Notes under the pieces: generated by a model
Told to the model about the DNA's origin: nothing
The model's database searches: none
Seen by the model: the letters and a program-made list of their open reading frames with translations, nothing else
In this document: piece by piece, positions 34,442-42,622 of the stretch
Numbering within the stretch: the first letter of the stretch is position 1
Layout of the letters: the number at the start of each line of letters is the position of its first letter
Translations under genes and position numbers: made by a program
Origin: UBA8337 sp965662725
GTDB lineage: Bacteria > Pseudomonadota > Alphaproteobacteria > RS24
Length of the DNA stretch: 49,954 bases
Assembly: GCA_965662725.1 (NCBI GenBank)
Contig: CBFIIT010000008.1
Location: 1-49,954 of the forward strand
Reading direction: 5' to 3'

Positions 34442-35806
34442 ATGAAACGACGCAATGTCTTGGCCGCAATAGGGGCCGCTTTTATTATGCCGCTAGGGGC
34501 AAAATCCGCAAATCAAGCAGCTGCGCCGAAAGCCGGTGGTTGGCAAAATTGGTCGCGTTCTTTGCCGCCGCAAGCGGCACAGATTGCCGTGCCGGAAGAT
34601 ATGGCGGCGCTGAAAAAACTTATCGGCTCAGGGCAAACTGGTGTGCGGCCTGTCGGCTCCGGCCATAGCTGGACCGAACTTGTCCCTTGCGATGGTGTGA
34701 TTTTACGGCTCGATCGATTTGACGGCATAGGTGAAATCGATGCCGCCGCGCAAACCGCTTGGTTGGGGGCCGGTGCGCGACTGAAAGATTTATCGCCAAA
34801 GCTGGCCGAAAACGGATTGGCGTTCAGAAATCTCGGCGATATTGATGTGCAAACATTGGCCGGTGCCACCAGCACGGCGACGCATGGCACGGGCCGAGAC
34901 TTACCGTGCTTGGCGGCTGAAATTATCGGCATGCGCATGGTCACCGGAAGTGGCGAAGAAATGGAAATCAGCGTCGATAAAAACACCGCACTTTTACCTG
35001 CCGCGCAAGTCGGCTTGGGCGCGTTGGGCGTGTTGACCGAAATTCAAATGCAATTGGTCGAGCGCCATAAGCTGCACCGGCGCGTCTGGTTTGCCCCTTA
35101 TGCGCAAGTGCTGGCTGATGCGGCGCAGCTTTGGGCCGATAATCGCAATTTCGAATTTTTCTATTTGCCGTTTTCCAACACTGCCATGTGCATCACCCAT
35201 AATGTGACCGAGGCGGAAGATACGCCGCGCGCCACGGATGAGAGCGATGATGCGGTGATGCAGCTAAAAGCCTTGCGCGATTGGCTTGGTTGGTTTCCTT
35301 ATTTGAGGAAAAAATTATTGGCCGCCGCCATTGCCGATGCGCCGGAGGAAGATGTGGTTGGGGAAAGCTGGCAGCTTTTATCAAGCGCGCGCAATGTACA
35401 TTTCAATGAGATGGAATTTCATCTGCCACCGGAAAACGCGTTGGATGCGCTGGAGGAGATACGCGCCTATATTGAGCGGCATCGTAGCGATGTATTTTTC
35501 CCGTTTGAATGTCGAATGACGGCCGGCGATACGGCATGGCTATCGCCGTTTAATCAAGGCCCGCGTGTTTCGGTGGCCGTGCACACCCATGCGCCGGACG
35601 CTTATGAATTTTTATTCACCGATATTGAGCCGATTTTCCGTCGCTATGGCGGGCGGCCGCATTGGGGTAAATTAAACCGCTTTAGCGGCGATGATGTGCG
35701 CGCCGCCTATCCGCAATTCGACGATTTTGCCAAATTGCGCGCTGAGTTGGACCCGCAAGGGCGGCTGCTTAATCCTTATTTGCGCGCTTTATTTGAGGCG
35801 GCGTGA
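34442..35806 (+). CDS. FAD-linked oxidase of the aldonolactone-oxidase type, probable Tat substrate
   Basis: A 454-residue flavoprotein from ATG 34442. The N-terminus MKRRNVLAAIGAAFIMPLG looks like a Tat signal (twin Arg, then a hydrophobic stretch). The FAD_binding_4 domain follows, with RPVGSGHSW (the His is the residue that is covalently flavinylated in this family), DVQTLAGATSTATHGTG and LTEIQMQLV. The C-terminal ALO domain ends with RPHWGKLN, a hallmark of D-arabinono-, L-gulono- and similar lactone oxidases and of bacterial alditol oxidases. It probably oxidises a sugar lactone or alditol with oxygen on the periplasmic side; the substrate is unknown. Its TGA overlaps the next ATG. Confidence 0.88.
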   Translation: MKRRNVLAAIGAAFIMPLGAKSANQAAAPKAGGWQNWSRSLPPQAAQIAVPEDMAALKKLIGSGQTGVRPVGSGHSWTELVPCDGVILRLDRFDGIGEIDAAAQTAWLGAGARLKDLSPKLAENGLAFRNLGDIDVQTLAGATSTATHGTGRDLPCLAAEIIGMRMVTGSGEEMEISVDKNTALLPAAQVGLGALGVLTEIQMQLVERHKLHRRVWFAPYAQVLADAAQLWADNRNFEFFYLPFSNTAMCITHNVTEAEDTPRATDESDDAVMQLKALRDWLGWFPYLRKKLLAAAIADAPEEDVVGESWQLLSSARNVHFNEMEFHLPPENALDALEEIRAYIERHRSDVFFPFECRMTAGDTAWLSPFNQGPRVSVAVHTHAPDAYEFLFTDIEPIFRRYGGRPHWGKLNRFSGDDVRAAYPQFDDFAKLRAELDPQGRLLNPYLRALFEAA

Positions 35807-36987
35807 TGCAAGCCTATTTTTCTAAATTACAAAAAGCCCTTCATGCAGCCGGATTGGCGGAGCCGGTAATGCTGTTGGACCGGCCAAAATTGGATGCCAA
35901 TATAAAGCAATTAAAACGCATATTGCCGCGCGGCATGGCCTATCGCATTGTCGCCAAATCGCTGCCATCGGCGGCGCTTTTGAAACATATTGCCGCGAAA
36001 GCCGGTACCGATCGGCTGATGAGTTTTAATCGTGAAATGGTGGCGCAAATGCTCGCCGCCATGCCCGGAGCCGACCAGCTTTTGGGTAAGCCCTTGCCGG
36101 TCGATGCCGCCGCCGCTTTATTTGACAATCTGTCTGCCGCAAAGGCCAAACAGGCGGCCAAGCGGGTGCAGTTTTTAATCGATACGCCGGCGCGGCTGAA
36201 ACAATATGAGGCCTTGGCGGCGCGGTTGAATTTATCGTTGCGGATAAATTTGGAAATTGATGTTGGCCTGCATCGCGGCGGCATGATGCCGGGACAAGAG
36301 CTTGAGGAAGCTTTGTCAATGCTGGCCGGCTCGGCGCATATGCATTTGGCCGGATTTTTGGGCTATGAGCCGCATCTGACCAAAATCCCCAATCTTGGCG
36401 GCTGGCGGCGGCGCGCGCAAAACGGCGCGGCGGCGGCCTATCAAGCGGCCTTGTCGCAAGGGCGAACGCATTTTGACGATACGCATATCAACACAATGGT
36501 GCGCAATATGGCCGGCAGTCCGACTTTTGCGCTTTATAAAGATACCGCTCTGGCCAATGAGTTGGCGGCCGGCTCGGCTTTGGTCAAGCCCAGTGATTTT
36601 GACCTGCCGATTTTGAAAGATTTTCAAGCCGCCGCTTTCATCGCTACACCGGCGCTGAAACTGTCGCGCGAAGTGCGACTGCCCGGCTTGGAGTATGCCA
36701 ATAAAGTGCTCGGCAAACCGAAAAACGGCACCGGTATTTTCATTCATGGCGGCAATTGGATGGCTGATACGGTTTGGCCGAAGGGCTTGAAATCAGGCAA
36801 TCTTTTCGGACGCTCATCCAATCAAGACTTTTTTATGGGGCCGAAAAATCTGTCGCTTGACGTCGATGATTTTGTCTTTTTGCGGCCAACGCAAAGCGAA
36901 GCGATATTTCTGCAATTCCCCAAAATCGCGGTATTTGACGGGCGGCGTATTTGCGATATCTGGCAGCCGCTTCCGGTATCTGCATAG
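35806..36987 (+). CDS. D-threonine aldolase/alanine racemase-fold PLP enzyme
   Basis: A 393-residue protein from ATG 35806 (TGATG overlap with the flavoprotein). The N-terminal alanine-racemase barrel starts EPVMLLDRPKLDANIKQLK, and the PLP lysine is expected in YRIVAKSLPSAALLKHI. The barrel continues with RINLEIDVGLHRGGMMPG and HLAGFLGYEPHLTK. The C-terminal beta domain (about 290-390) has the metal-site style of D-threonine aldolase/DSD1 proteins (IFIHGGNWMADTVW; SNQDFFMGPKNLSLDVDDFVFLRP; SEAIFLQF). It is a D-3-hydroxyamino-acid aldolase or dehydratase candidate, consistent with a D-amino-acid theme in this row of genes. Confidence 0.82.
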   Translation: MQAYFSKLQKALHAAGLAEPVMLLDRPKLDANIKQLKRILPRGMAYRIVAKSLPSAALLKHIAAKAGTDRLMSFNREMVAQMLAAMPGADQLLGKPLPVDAAAALFDNLSAAKAKQAAKRVQFLIDTPARLKQYEALAARLNLSLRINLEIDVGLHRGGMMPGQELEEALSMLAGSAHMHLAGFLGYEPHLTKIPNLGGWRRRAQNGAAAAYQAALSQGRTHFDDTHINTMVRNMAGSPTFALYKDTALANELAAGSALVKPSDFDLPILKDFQAAAFIATPALKLSREVRLPGLEYANKVLGKPKNGTGIFIHGGNWMADTVWPKGLKSGNLFGRSSNQDFFMGPKNLSLDVDDFVFLRPTQSEAIFLQFPKIAVFDGRRICDIWQPLPVSA

Positions 36988-37007
36988 GCGAAGAATAGGA
37001 GAAGAAA

Positions 37008-37448
37008 ATGAAAATCTATCCCCCCCTTATGGTTTTGGCCGGCATAATCATGCAAGTGACACTGGCCTATGTGGCGCCGATACGCCCGCTGCTGAATGAG
37101 ATTTGGCAATATGTCGGTGTCGGCCTGATGCTTATCGGCTTTGCGTTGATTTTATTCATGGCGCGGCGGTTCCGAAAAACCGAAACGACGATTATTCCCG
37201 ATGGCAAGCCCAGCCAATTAATGGAGACCGGCTTATTTGCCTATTCGCGCAATCCGATATATGTCGCCATGGCAGTGCTGTTGACCGGTTCCGGCTTGGC
37301 CAGCGGACAAGTTTGGAGCCTGCTCATTGTGCCTGTATTCATTTTGCTCGTGCAGCAAATTTGGATTGTAAAAGAAGAGGAAAATCTGGAAGCGGAATTC
37401 GGGCAAATTTATCGCAATTATAAAATGCGCGTGCGGCGCTGGCTTTAA
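37008..37448 (+). CDS. Isoprenylcysteine-methyltransferase-like (PEMT/ICMT) membrane protein
   Basis: A 146-residue integral membrane protein with about four TM segments (PLMVLAGIIMQVTLAYVAP; QYVGVGLMLIGFALILFMA; VAMAVLLTGSGLASG; LLIVPVFILLVQQIWIV). The catalytic C-terminal block LFAYSRNPIYVAMA, then KEEENLEAEFGQIYRNYK, is the SAM-binding signature of the PEMT/ICMT family, as in small bacterial isoprenylcysteine-methyltransferase homologues. The methyl acceptor is unknown and may be a lipid or small hydrophobic compound. It is the last gene of the rightward row and converges on the amber-interrupted gene. Confidence 0.85.
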   Translation: MKIYPPLMVLAGIIMQVTLAYVAPIRPLLNEIWQYVGVGLMLIGFALILFMARRFRKTETTIIPDGKPSQLMETGLFAYSRNPIYVAMAVLLTGSGLASGQVWSLLIVPVFILLVQQIWIVKEEENLEAEFGQIYRNYKMRVRRWL

Positions 37449-37484
37449 AAACAGCGTGGCAGTGCCGCTATCGTGATTTTGCGA

Positions 37485-37970
37485 TTAATCGTTTTGCGCG
37501 TCTTTTGACGGCTTATCGGGTTGCATGGCATTTTCAACCACGGCCAATCGGCGCGCTTCTTCAAACGCCTCATCATCAAGAAAATCATCATCGCCAAAAA
37601 CACGCATGCCGTCATCATCGGAGGCGGACAGAGCAATGGGCGGCTCTTCATCCGGCTGTTTTTTTCGGGATAATAAAGCGCGCAACCGTTTCAACAGACG
37701 GACGAAAAACCCCGCCTGTTGCTTTTCTTCTCGGTCGTTCTCCGCCGCTTTTGCCGTATCTCCAAGCGCGGCTGGTGGCGTAGGCGTGTCGATAAGCCCT
37801 TTAGACGATGCGCCGCCAATGATGATGTCATCTTCAAAACCATCTTCATTTTCTGTTTCTATTTCTATTTCGGCTTCACTGTCAGCGACCTCGTCTGTTT
37901 CTGCCAGCGCGATGTCGTCTGTTTCATCTTCCGTTGCGTCTAACATTATCGGGGCCGCGTTTGTTGGCAC
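37485..37970 (-). CDS. C-terminal part of an amber-interrupted acidic protein
   Basis: 161 residues if started at GTG 37970; no ribosome site precedes that codon or the ATG at 37946. The frame is the same as that of the gene upstream (38046-38690), and the codons between them contain no stop except the TAG at 38046-38048. This is therefore most likely the second half of a single protein of about 401 residues. It is strikingly acidic (TEDETDD, EAEIEIETENED, ASDDDGMRVFGDDDF) with one basic amphipathic stretch (FFVRLLKRLRALLSRKK). I recognise no domain. Whether it is still made (re-initiation or readthrough) is unknown. Confidence 0.5.
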   Translation of the reverse strand: MPTNAAPIMLDATEDETDDIALAETDEVADSEAEIEIETENEDGFEDDIIIGGASSKGLIDTPTPPAALGDTAKAAENDREEKQQAGFFVRLLKRLRALLSRKKQPDEEPPIALSASDDDGMRVFGDDDFLDDEAFEEARRLAVVENAMQPDKPSKDAQND

Positions 37971-38045
37971 GGCCTGTGCTGTGTCAATAAAGGCGGTATC
38001 TATTTGCGGCGCGGCTGTTTGTGGCGTGCCCGGGTCAAATGGTGC

Positions 38046-38690
38046 CTAATCACTTATCTCATCGGTAAATTCATCATCGATCAGATTGGCGTTATCAATC
38101 TCGTCTGCAATTTCTTCAGCAATATCATTGCTCAATTCATCAGCTGTCTCAATGCCCGCTATTGAGGCCAATTGAGCCGCCTCTTTGATTGTCTCGCCTT
38201 GCCGATGCGCCTCGGTATTCTCGCTCGGCTTCAGGGTCGCTTTCGGTTTTTGGTCGCGGCGCATCCATGTCGGAAAATTATCCTTTGGCCGTGCCGCTTT
38301 GTCTTGCGCGCGTGTGTTTGTTTCATCGCCTGCTGCGCCATCATGCTGTTGCCAAATCTCAAGCAAGTCAGGGAAATCCGGCTTTACCGCGAGCTTTGTC
38401 TCTTCAGGCGGTGTCGGCGCTGCCGCCGCAATGGAGGAAGCTGTCTCGTCATCATCAGAAATATCAGCCATCATTTGATGAGGGGTCAGGTGATGAGGGG
38501 TCAGGCTTTCGGCCGCCGGTGCATGCGGTTCAAATTTTGTTTTGCACATGGTGCAGCTGATTTTTACATGCGCATTTATGCGCAATGCATCATCCAACAG
38601 AGCGCTTGCCACCGAGCCGCGCTGGCCGCATGAGGGGCACTCAAAATGTGTATCCGTTTCGGATTGATATAAAAACAAACTAACAACCAA
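38046..38690 (-). CDS. Zinc-ribbon protein, N-terminal part of an amber-interrupted gene
   Basis: A 214-codon frame beginning with TTG 38690; no ATG is available in frame and I see no ribosome site. Near the N-terminus, FECPSCGQRG and ISCTMCKTKFEPH give two CxxC pairs of the MJ0042-type zinc ribbon found at the head of many alphaproteobacterial regulators. The remainder is acidic and low in order (ADISDDDETASS; ELSNDIAEEIADEID). A perfect 15-bp tandem duplication (38476-38505) encodes LTPHH twice. The frame ends at TAG 38046, after which the same frame runs on for 186 codons. The gene is either a young pseudogene, a readthrough gene, or carries a sequence error. Confidence 0.55.
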   Translation of the reverse strand: MVVSLFLYQSETDTHFECPSCGQRGSVASALLDDALRINAHVKISCTMCKTKFEPHAPAAESLTPHHLTPHQMMADISDDDETASSIAAAAPTPPEETKLAVKPDFPDLLEIWQQHDGAAGDETNTRAQDKAARPKDNFPTWMRRDQKPKATLKPSENTEAHRQGETIKEAAQLASIAGIETADELSNDIAEEIADEIDNANLIDDEFTDEISD

Positions 38691-38790
38691 TTTACATTAC
38701 GCGGTTCATTTTAAGGTTGCGTCGCCGCAAAGTCCAAATTCATTCTGCGCTTATGTTTGACGCAGTTTGGCGATGCGCTAAATAAGGACC

Positions 38791-39351
38791 ATGCGCTTTG
38801 TCTTATTCATTCTATTGGCTTTCACGCCGCTCGCTGTTTTGGCCGATACTGCCAATAATAATCGGTCGGGTGCGCATGCCTTTACTCTGCCGGCGATTGA
38901 TGGTGGTTCACTGCCCTTGGCGGCCTATCGTGGCAAAGCCATTTTGCTGGTCAATACCGCATCTTATTGCGGTTTCACCAAACAATATGGCGGCTTGCAG
39001 GCCTTGTGGGAAAACTATCGCGCGCGCGGCTTAATCGTTCTGGGTGTGCCAAGCAATGATTTCGGCGGCCAAGAGCCGGGCGGTAAACAGCAGATAAAGG
39101 AATTTTGCGAAGTTAATTTCGCCATTGATTTCCCAATGAGCGATAAATTGACCGTGCGCGGGGCGGCGGCGCATCCTCTGTATAAATGGCTGAGGCAAGA
39201 AACCGGTGCCGCGCCGAAATGGAATTTTCATAAATTTCTTATCTCGCCACAGGGCACGGCATTGGCGGATTTTTCATCGCTAACCAAACCGCAATCAAGA
39301 AAACTTATCAGCGCGATTGAGGCGGCATTAACAAAAGAATTGGCGAATTAG
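38791..39351 (+). CDS. Exported glutathione peroxidase-like thiol peroxidase
   Basis: A 186-residue GPx-family protein. An N-terminal signal peptide (about 1-18, MRFVLFILLAFTPLAVLA) sends it to the periplasm. The peroxidatic cysteine is C60 in NTASYCGFTKQY, the catalytic Gln is in GVPSNDFGGQEPG, and the Trp/Asn pair is in PKWNFHKFL; a resolving Cys is in IKEFCEVNF. It is a Cys (not Sec) enzyme and probably thioredoxin-like-reductant dependent. It is divergent from the zinc-ribbon gene and convergent with the FGE homologue eight bases away. Confidence 0.92.
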   Translation: MRFVLFILLAFTPLAVLADTANNNRSGAHAFTLPAIDGGSLPLAAYRGKAILLVNTASYCGFTKQYGGLQALWENYRARGLIVLGVPSNDFGGQEPGGKQQIKEFCEVNFAIDFPMSDKLTVRGAAAHPLYKWLRQETGAAPKWNFHKFLISPQGTALADFSSLTKPQSRKLISAIEAALTKELAN

Positions 39352-39359
39352 CCAGCGAA

Positions 39360-40283
39360 TTAATCGGCAATTGTGCGAAAGCCCAGATGATTGGTCGAAA
39401 AATCAACATCTTGCGCTTGGCGTCCGGCGGCACGATAGCGTTGGCAAAAATTCGGCGCGCATAAAAATGACCCGCCCTTAATGACATTTTGCCGCGCGCC
39501 TTGGGCCGTTGTGTCTTGCCATTTCGTGCCGGTCCATTCCCAAACATTGCCGGCCATATCATACAGGCCGAAATCATTGGCCGGAAAACACCCAACCGGC
39601 GCGCGCAAGCCAAAGCCATCGGCTTTGGTGTTTTCAATCGGAAAACTGCCTTGCCAGCTATTCGCCATATATTGCCCATTTGGCGTCGCTTCCTCGCCCC
39701 AAATATATAAGCTATCGCCGCCGCTGCGTGCTGCATATTCCCATTCAATTTCACTTGGCAGTCGACGCCCCGCCCAACTGGCATAGGCCATCGCATCGCG
39801 CAATGAGACCTGCACAACCGGTTCGTCTTCGCGGCCTTTAATCGAACTGTTCGGCCCTTCCGGATGCCGCCATTGCGCGCCGGCGACAAACCGCCACCAA
39901 GACGGATTATCGACGCTTGGCACGCTAAACACGGCGCCGCCGGCTTGCTCGAAACCGGCTTGCGGGCGTTCGGCATCGGTGACATAGCCTGTTGCATCGA
40001 TAAAAGCGCTGAACTGGCGATTGGTGACTTCGGTGCGGTCAATCGAAAAACCTTCAACGCTGCGGGTGCGGCGTGGCGCTTCTTCGCGATAAGTGCGGTC
40101 TTCGCCAATCGCTGTTTCGCCGCCCGATAATTGTGCCGGAGGCAAATCTGCCGGTTGGCATGCCGCACGCGGCGCGTTTTGCAAATCCGCCTCAATGCGG
40201 ACAAACAGCAAACCGGCACCCAGAAGCAAAGACAGAATAATGCCGGCCAGCCAGATTTTATTTTCATTTATATAAGCGCCCAT
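39360..40283 (-). CDS. Formylglycine-generating enzyme homologue, membrane anchored
   Basis: A 307-residue protein from ATG 40283 (GTG 40292 is an alternative). One TM helix near the N-terminus (IWLAGIILSLLLGAGLLF) anchors a periplasmic FGE-sulfatase domain (about 70-307): IDRTEVTNRQFSAFIDATG, PSWWRFVAGAQWRHPEGP, GRRLPSEIEWEYAAR, LYDMAGNVWEWTGT and KGGSFLC. Unlike most SUMF1-fold proteins, it retains a cysteine pair five residues apart (C275 and C280, SFLCAPNFCQRYR), as in true formylglycine-generating enzymes that convert a Cys of sulfatases to formylglycine. No sulfatase gene is in the window. Another long minus-strand frame overlaps this one but is a shadow. Confidence 0.88.
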   Translation of the reverse strand: MGAYINENKIWLAGIILSLLLGAGLLFVRIEADLQNAPRAACQPADLPPAQLSGGETAIGEDRTYREEAPRRTRSVEGFSIDRTEVTNRQFSAFIDATGYVTDAERPQAGFEQAGGAVFSVPSVDNPSWWRFVAGAQWRHPEGPNSSIKGREDEPVVQVSLRDAMAYASWAGRRLPSEIEWEYAARSGGDSLYIWGEEATPNGQYMANSWQGSFPIENTKADGFGLRAPVGCFPANDFGLYDMAGNVWEWTGTKWQDTTAQGARQNVIKGGSFLCAPNFCQRYRAAGRQAQDVDFSTNHLGFRTIAD

Positions 40284-40345
40284 GGCCGCCACTTCCGATT
40301 GAGATTGCTGCCCTATTATGGCTTAAAAATCAGCGCGGAAACAGC

Positions 40346-40768
40346 TTACGGGCGGCCATCAATCAAAAAGGCGCGCTTTTTCGCCTTGTTCCAATATTTG
40401 AAAAACCGACGCAATTCCGGCGGGCTGTCCATTTGCACAAACGGTTCATCGGCAATCGTCGTGACTTTTTTATCGCCGCGCAAATTTTCCATAATTTGCT
40501 TCAATGTCGGATTGGGGGTTTTGCCGGTGATGATTTCATCACACTCTTCAGCCAGCTTGCGCAGGCAAGCGACCATATCGCCGGCATAAATCTCGACCGG
40601 CAATTGGCATAGGGTTTCATATATAAAAACCCGCCGCGCCAATCCGTAATGCATGGCCTTTAAATAAGCATTATCCCAAATGAAAACCGCGCGGGCATTC
40701 TCATCTTGCGCAAAAATATTATGCGTGGCGCGCAAGCAATCTTCGTGCAGCCAAACCAGCTTTTCCAT
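40346..40768 (-). CDS. Photolyase N-terminal (Rossmann) domain as a separate protein
   Basis: 140 residues from ATG 40768, which overlaps the TGA of the FAD-domain gene (TGATG). It begins MEKLVWLHEDCLRATHNIF, which follows the VVWFRxDLRxxDN pattern at the start of photolyase/cryptochrome antenna domains, and has the alternating strand-helix layout (ARAVFIWDNAYL; KKVTTIADEPFV). The end (RRFFKYWNKAKKRAFL) resembles the linker region where a fused photolyase would continue. I infer that it completes the FAD-domain protein encoded just upstream as a split photolyase or cryptochrome, with the domain order of the genes reversed. Confidence 0.65.
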   Translation of the reverse strand: MEKLVWLHEDCLRATHNIFAQDENARAVFIWDNAYLKAMHYGLARRVFIYETLCQLPVEIYAGDMVACLRKLAEECDEIITGKTPNPTLKQIMENLRGDKKVTTIADEPFVQMDSPPELRRFFKYWNKAKKRAFLIDGRP

Positions 40769-41571
40769 CACAGCGCCTCCATATGCGGAAACAATCGCAT
40801 CGCCAAATCATCGTAAGTACCGCCGAAACATTTATTCTCGTGATAGCTGCATGGTGCTTCCATGCCGGCAAATTTTTGAAGATTTTCGAGGTTGAAATAA
40901 TAAGGCTTATTGGCAAATGTGCTGGCCACCCATTGAAAGGATAGATTATTAGATGCCGGATCGCCGTCCAATAAATGGGTCAGAAAAAACGCCGCTCCAG
41001 CCTGCCATTTAATGCGCCGCCAATGCACAATATAGGCTGCCAAATACATACGCGCATGATTGTGTAAATAGCCGCTGCGCTTCAGCTCATTGATAAAATG
41101 GTTCATCGCCGCGCTTTCGGTTTCACCGGCGGCGATATCTTCCGGCAAAGCATCGACATAATCATCTGCCGCAAAGCCGGTCTTATAATCTTCAATATCG
41201 CTCCAAATCCATTGCGGATTTTGCGCATAAATACGCTGCCAGAAATCGCGCCAACCCAATTCTTGAATGAATTTCCCGACCGCTTTGTCGTCGCCTGTTT
41301 CAAGCGCCCGGTTGCGCACTTCGTTTAAGCTGATAATGGCATGGCGAATATAAGGCGATAGCCGCGTCACCGCGCCATCCAGATAATTACGACTGTGGCC
41401 ATAGGCAATCGGGTCAATCTCATTCAGCGCTTTTTCGCCCGCTGCGCGCCCGCCTTGCATGGGGCTGACCATCTCGTCCGCACCGCAATCGGGAGATAAG
41501 GCTTTGACATGGGCAATCAGCGCGGCGCGGTCGTCAAATTCGGTCGGTTGTTTTTGTGTCATCTCATCCAT
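40768..41571 (-). CDS. Photolyase/cryptochrome FAD-binding domain as a separate protein
   Basis: About 267 residues from ATG 41571 (ATG 41562 and 41592 are alternatives; none has a good ribosome site). The protein is the helical FAD domain only: AVTRLSPYIRHAIISLNEV (matches the SRLSPYL block), ELGWRDFWQRIY, then HNHARMYLAAYIVHW and HLLDGDPASNNLSFQWVAST, which is the core FAD- and DNA-binding signature of photolyases. There is no N-terminal antenna domain; a candidate lies in the next gene. It probably repairs UV dimers or acts as a light sensor. The gene is divergent from an AEC transporter. Confidence 0.85.
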   Translation of the reverse strand: MDEMTQKQPTEFDDRAALIAHVKALSPDCGADEMVSPMQGGRAAGEKALNEIDPIAYGHSRNYLDGAVTRLSPYIRHAIISLNEVRNRALETGDDKAVGKFIQELGWRDFWQRIYAQNPQWIWSDIEDYKTGFAADDYVDALPEDIAAGETESAAMNHFINELKRSGYLHNHARMYLAAYIVHWRRIKWQAGAAFFLTHLLDGDPASNNLSFQWVASTFANKPYYFNLENLQKFAGMEAPCSYHENKCFGGTYDDLAMRLFPHMEAL

Positions 41572-41671
41572 GTGCCGGAGGTAGCCCGTCATGGGTCAAA
41601 ATCCAGTCGGGGCAGAAAATTCACGCTGCGACAAAATTTCTGCTATAGGCAAATATCTGAAGGGGATTTTC

Positions 41672-42622
41672 ATGCTGATTGCATTTTTTGTCGTGCTGCC
41701 GGTGATTGCCGTCATTGCCGTTGGTTATTTATCAGCGCAACGCGGATTTTTTTCCGAAGATAATGTCGCAACGCTCAATCGTTTTGTCTTCAATTTGGCG
41801 GCACCGGCATTGCTGTTTCGCAATGTCGCCATTACCGAATTTCCCGAAACCTTATCGCTTGGCTTATGGGTGTCTTATTACCTGCCAATGCTGGTGGTGA
41901 TGGCGATATGCGCCTTCATTGCGCGGGCGCTGTTTATCGGCCGTCCGTCTTCAGAATATGTGATTATCGGTTTTGGCGGCTGCTTTTCCAATACGGTGAT
42001 GCTGGGCATTCCAATCATTTTAACCGCTTTCGGCCCGCAAGCCGGTTTGCCGCTATTTATGATATTGGCGTTTCACGGGCTATTGGTTTTTTCCACTGCG
42101 CTTATCTGCTTGGAGATAACCACCAATCCAGATTTGCGACTGGCTGATTTGCCGCCCAAACTGGCCAATGCGATGCGCGACCAAGCCGTGATGATGGCTT
42201 TGGCGGCCGGGGTGATTTGGAATATGACCGGTCTTGGTTTGGCCGCGCCGATTGACCGATTTTTGGATTTATTGGGCAGCGCTGCCATTCCGGTCGCGCT
42301 GGTGGCGGTTGGCGGGCGGCTGGCCTTTATCAAATTGGGCGATAATCTTTTACCGACACTTTATATTTCGGTTTTCAAATTGGCGTTAATGCCGCTGGCA
42401 GTGTTTGCCATGGCGCATTATGTTTTCGCGTTGGATACGCTGTTCACGGCCACCATTACCGTGCTGGCAGCGATGCCGTCAGGCGTGTTTACGGCGGTTT
42501 TTGCAGCGCGCTATGACACTGCAGAGAATGAGGCATCCGGCGCAATCATTGTGTCGACTGTGCTGTCTGCCATCACGATTTCACTCTGGCTGGGCTTTTT
42601 CAGCCCGCTTTTGCTTGCCTAA
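41672..42622 (+). CDS. AEC family transporter (auxin efflux carrier type)
   Basis: A 316-residue membrane transporter from ATG 41672, preceded by AAGGGG at ideal spacing; the frame extends upstream to 41591 but without a ribosome site. Ten TM segments are expected in two repeats. Visible AEC features are the opening VVLPVIAVIAVGYLSAQRGF, the unwound crossover LNRFVFNLAAPALLFRNVA, GFGGCFSNTVMLGIPI, and the second-half ALVAVGGRLAF and LAAMPSGVFTAVFAARY. AEC members export or take up organic acids such as malate or malonate; the substrate here is unknown. Its end overlaps the stop of the barrel gene on the other strand by four bases. Confidence 0.9.
   Translation: MLIAFFVVLPVIAVIAVGYLSAQRGFFSEDNVATLNRFVFNLAAPALLFRNVAITEFPETLSLGLWVSYYLPMLVVMAICAFIARALFIGRPSSEYVIIGFGGCFSNTVMLGIPIILTAFGPQAGLPLFMILAFHGLLVFSTALICLEITTNPDLRLADLPPKLANAMRDQAVMMALAAGVIWNMTGLGLAAPIDRFLDLLGSAAIPVALVAVGGRLAFIKLGDNLLPTLYISVFKLALMPLAVFAMAHYVFALDTLFTATITVLAAMPSGVFTAVFAARYDTAENEASGAIIVSTVLSAITISLWLGFFSPLLLA

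Noticed and set aside
39308..40267. Long minus-strand frame (319 codons) overlapping the FGE homologue
   Set aside because: Basic, Arg/Cys-rich translation with no family features; the other frame carries all FGE motifs. It is a shadow frame.
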